NCBI GenBank assembly: GCA_913776405.1
Contig: CAJYOV010000519.1
Span: 1 to 7,996, forward strand
Direction: 5' to 3'
Length of the DNA stretch: 7,996 nucleotides
DNA from: Pseudobdellovibrionaceae bacterium
Lineage (GTDB): Bacteria > Bdellovibrionota > Bdellovibrionia > Bdellovibrionales > JAMPXM01
Made by a program: the position numbers and the translations under genes. Below are positions 5,951 through 7,996 of this stretch, one piece after another. Within the stretch, counting starts at the first letter, position 1; every line of letters starts with the position of its first letter. The notes beneath the pieces are model-generated. The model was not told the DNA's origin and made no database searches. It saw nothing but the letters and a program-made list of their open reading frames with translations.

Positions 5951-6937
5951 ATGCGTTTATCTGCGTTGTCCGCGGCTCTGATTCTTCTTGGATGTGCGAC
6001 TGTTTTATCGACCGCACAGGCTGCAAATCAAACTTCAAGCCTTCAAGCAGGTGTCGATGCGATTCAGTCGATGGGCGGTTGCTACGTCGTCGATTACTCG
6101 TACGCCGAAACTGAAAGCTTGAAATCGGGCTATACCCGCGATGGCCGTGTGTACGACGTCAACGCCGACAAGACCATCAAAGAATGGATTTACGTCGATC
6201 AGATTTCGCCAACGCGCCTTCGTGTTCAGCACGTCATGTTTGGCGTCGATCTCGCAGGCAACGTGATGGAAGGCAGCCAACTGAAACACACCGGTGAAGA
6301 CTGGGAATTCCAGGCGCCGTTTCTCTATGATTTCACGCAACCAAACACGTGGGACGTGAGGCAAGGCACGCCTGCCGGAACTTGGACACGTCGAGTGACG
6401 AACTTGGACGATGGCCCTCGTTATCAGTGTGCGGCACCTTGGAGCACGGATAAGGTGAACCCTGAGTGGTCTTGCAGTGGCTATTCGCCGATTCCGGGTC
6501 GCGAAACACGCGATATGGGTCGCCGTGACTACGATGCTTTGGACCGTATGACTCGTGTGATTTCTTACGGCGACAGTTTCATCGAGCGCCAGGCCAATAC
6601 AAAGGTCATCCACCGTGGCGGTGTTCGTGAGAACCTCGCGAAAGAAGTCGGTAAGAACTGGTATGTGCGCTTGCCGGATTCAGACTGCAAGCCCGCACTC
6701 GACTTCATCGCACCTCGACGCGCCTTCTGGGATCTCGTTCGTGAAACGTGGGACGAAGTCTTAACAGGTGATCGTGCCTTCATCGAAAAACCCGCAGCGC
6801 CTGGTCGCCCTTCGCGTTACTTCTTAATTCAAGGGGTCGAAGAAAAAGCGATTCGGGAAAACTTATCAGACAAAGCTGTGCGCGCCGGTTACAAGCAGCA
6901 GGTCTTGAAGCTCATCAACGACTTCCGAGCAAACTGA
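5951..6937 (+). CDS. Exported protein of the DUF6607 type, function unknown
   Basis: A 328-residue protein with an N-terminal export signal (residues 1-25, ending STAQAA, cleavage likely after A24 or A25). A lipobox-like ILLGC with C15 lies inside the signal, so lipid modification cannot be excluded. The mature part is rich in aromatic and charged residues and has conserved-looking runs: YSYAETESLKSGYTRD (49-64), EWIYVDQISPTRLRVQHV (78-95), EDWEFQAPFLYDF (116-128), TRRVTNLDDGPRYQC (146-160), IPGRETRDMGRRDYD (181-195) and KNWYVRLPDSDC (235-246). I recall such runs from DUF6607 proteins, but this is from memory. Four cysteines remain in the mature form (C44, C160, C175, C246), enough for two disulfides. 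It starts at ATG 5951 with AAGGTG 4 bases upstream. Its stop overlaps the start of the CXXCH protein gene by one base, so the two are probably expressed together. No catalytic motif was recognised. Confidence 0.88.
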   Translation: MRLSALSAALILLGCATVLSTAQAANQTSSLQAGVDAIQSMGGCYVVDYSYAETESLKSGYTRDGRVYDVNADKTIKEWIYVDQISPTRLRVQHVMFGVDLAGNVMEGSQLKHTGEDWEFQAPFLYDFTQPNTWDVRQGTPAGTWTRRVTNLDDGPRYQCAAPWSTDKVNPEWSCSGYSPIPGRETRDMGRRDYDALDRMTRVISYGDSFIERQANTKVIHRGGVRENLAKEVGKNWYVRLPDSDCKPALDFIAPRRAFWDLVRETWDEVLTGDRAFIEKPAAPGRPSRYFLIQGVEEKAIRENLSDKAVRAGYKQQVLKLINDFRAN

Positions 6938-7996
6938 TGATCCCAACTTCTCTCGTCGCCACTCGATTCGCGAAGGTTTTCGGTACGGCTGCCATTGCGG
7001 TCGTTACCGTCGTCACAGCTGCCGTTTGCTCTGAAGCATCGGCGCAAGCCCTGTCGCAAGATCAGACGCGCTTTACTTTCGACGATCTCAAAAAGATCGT
7101 ACAAGAGAAGGATCTGCGCTCGGTCGAAGACGTGCTGCCGTATTTGCCTGTAGAGTACAAAACCAGTTTCACGCTCATGCACAAGTCGAGAAGCATTCAG
7201 CACTCGAGCCCGTGGGCGCCACGCGCGATTCTTTTTGGCAACGATGCGAAATTAGTTTTGGCGTTCAACGGTGATCCCACCGATGCGGGTTATGACCGTC
7301 TTGAGGTCATCGAGTTCAAAGACGAGACAGATAAATTCGAGTTCAAATTCATCTACTTCGCGAATCCAGAAACAAAAGCAGAAGTGATCGACAACCCGAT
7401 GAATTGTATCGGTTGTCACGGTCGCCAACCGAACGATCTTCATCCCGATTGGGACATCGGTCTCGTTTGGCGGGGAGCTTACGGCAGTCAAGACGACTCA
7501 TTCGCCGAGACCGGTTTAGACCCAGATTTGAAGGTTGAGGCGGAAAACTACGTGAAGTTCCTAGAAGGCGCAGCGAACCACCCACGTTATCGCGCTCTCG
7601 ATTTTTCGAGACCACTCGATCAAGTTTCAAAATCGGAACGTGCCGAGCTTGAGAATCGCCCAAACTTGCGTCTCGGGTTCTTGCTCACGCGCCTTCAGAT
7701 AAAACGCATCGCTCGCCAAATTGAAACCGCAGACGGCTTTCAAGCTCTGGAGCATCAAATCGTTGGCCAGCTGTTGGGTTGCCAGTCCATTCAGGTTGAA
7801 CCCGCTTTTCGAGCGGATATTGAAGCGAAGATGCGCGCGTTCTTAACGCCTATCTATGGCCAGCCGATGACAGACGAGTTTCTGCGCGACCAGGCTCCCG
7901 GCAGCCTTGAGGCGTTTGCGATCGGTAAAAGTTTGGGACTCGATCTCACAGAGTGGCCAATTACTGCTGAGAAACGCACCTACGCGATCTTTGACG
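6937..7996 (+). CDS. Exported single-heme-motif (CXXCH) protein, C-terminus cut by the window edge
   Basis: Open frame from ATG at 6937 through 353 codons to the right edge. The N-terminus is a Sec signal: a basic region up to K13, a hydrophobic core FGTAAIAVVTVVTAAV, then SEASAQA, with cleavage likely after A38. One c-type heme motif is present, C157-I-G-C160-H161, in the context NPMNCIGCHGRQPNDLHPDWD, followed by an aromatic segment IGLVWRGAYGSQDDSF. So it is probably a periplasmic heme protein, although the domain is much larger than a simple cytochrome c and the stretch before the motif (about 40-150) looks like a separate beta-rich domain. A methionine axial ligand cannot be assigned; M319 and others are distant. 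The start overlaps the stop of the DUF6607-like gene (TGATG) with no strong ribosome site of its own, suggesting translational coupling. The family is not firmly recognised; a role in electron transfer or redox sensing is inference. Confidence 0.87.
   Translation, partial: MIPTSLVATRFAKVFGTAAIAVVTVVTAAVCSEASAQALSQDQTRFTFDDLKKIVQEKDLRSVEDVLPYLPVEYKTSFTLMHKSRSIQHSSPWAPRAILFGNDAKLVLAFNGDPTDAGYDRLEVIEFKDETDKFEFKFIYFANPETKAEVIDNPMNCIGCHGRQPNDLHPDWDIGLVWRGAYGSQDDSFAETGLDPDLKVEAENYVKFLEGAANHPRYRALDFSRPLDQVSKSERAELENRPNLRLGFLLTRLQIKRIARQIETADGFQALEHQIVGQLLGCQSIQVEPAFRADIEAKMRAFLTPIYGQPMTDEFLRDQAPGSLEAFAIGKSLGLDLTEWPITAEKRTYAIFD

Noticed and set aside
6035..6613. A 192-codon open frame on the minus strand
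   Set aside because: It lies wholly inside the DUF6607-like gene on the other strand, has no ribosome site, and its product is rich in R, H and T without domain features. It is an antisense shadow.

Overview
The window reads as ordinary chromosomal DNA of a Gram-negative bacterium. The evidence is periplasmic signal peptides, a c-type heme motif on an exported protein, and a xylose-type ABC importer with all three parts. By eye the GC content is slightly above 50 percent and even across the window. The style of the sensor kinase, the exported DUF6607-like protein and the lipid-anchored binding protein suggest a Bdellovibrionota or other former deltaproteobacterial lineage, but this is an impression and not a proof. 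No mobile element, CRISPR array, tRNA or rRNA is visible.

Layout from left to right. (1) Positions 1-1327, minus strand: most of a sensor histidine kinase, cut by the window edge just where its ATP-binding G1 box should begin. (2) Positions 1513-1824, plus strand: a small exported protein of unknown function, divergent from the kinase. It is followed by a compact inverted-repeat region with a GAAA-capped hairpin (1834-1907) and a strong hairpin terminator (1909-1944). The terminator has A and T runs on both sides and so can serve both converging units. (3) Positions 1997-5659, minus strand: a tight three-gene operon in the order binding protein, ATPase, permease, closely resembling xylFGH. 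The gaps are 6 and 0 bases, and xylG and xylH both start with GTG. (4) Positions 5660-5950: a 291-base divergent control region. (5) Positions 5951-7996, plus strand: an exported protein I place in the DUF6607 type, overlapping by one base (TGATG) an exported single-CXXCH protein that runs off the right edge.

The transporter genes form a complete high-affinity pentose-type uptake system: a lipid-anchored binding protein presents sugar to a permease powered by a double-domain ATPase. No sugar-catabolic enzyme or regulator is in the window, so the substrate rests on family resemblance only. The DUF6607-like and CXXCH proteins are probably made together and both act outside the cytoplasm; their joint role is unknown. 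The most interesting leads are that coupled pair, the structured 3' region at 1834-1907, the unusual sensor domain of the kinase, and a possible hairpin over the ribosome binding site at 5898-5950.
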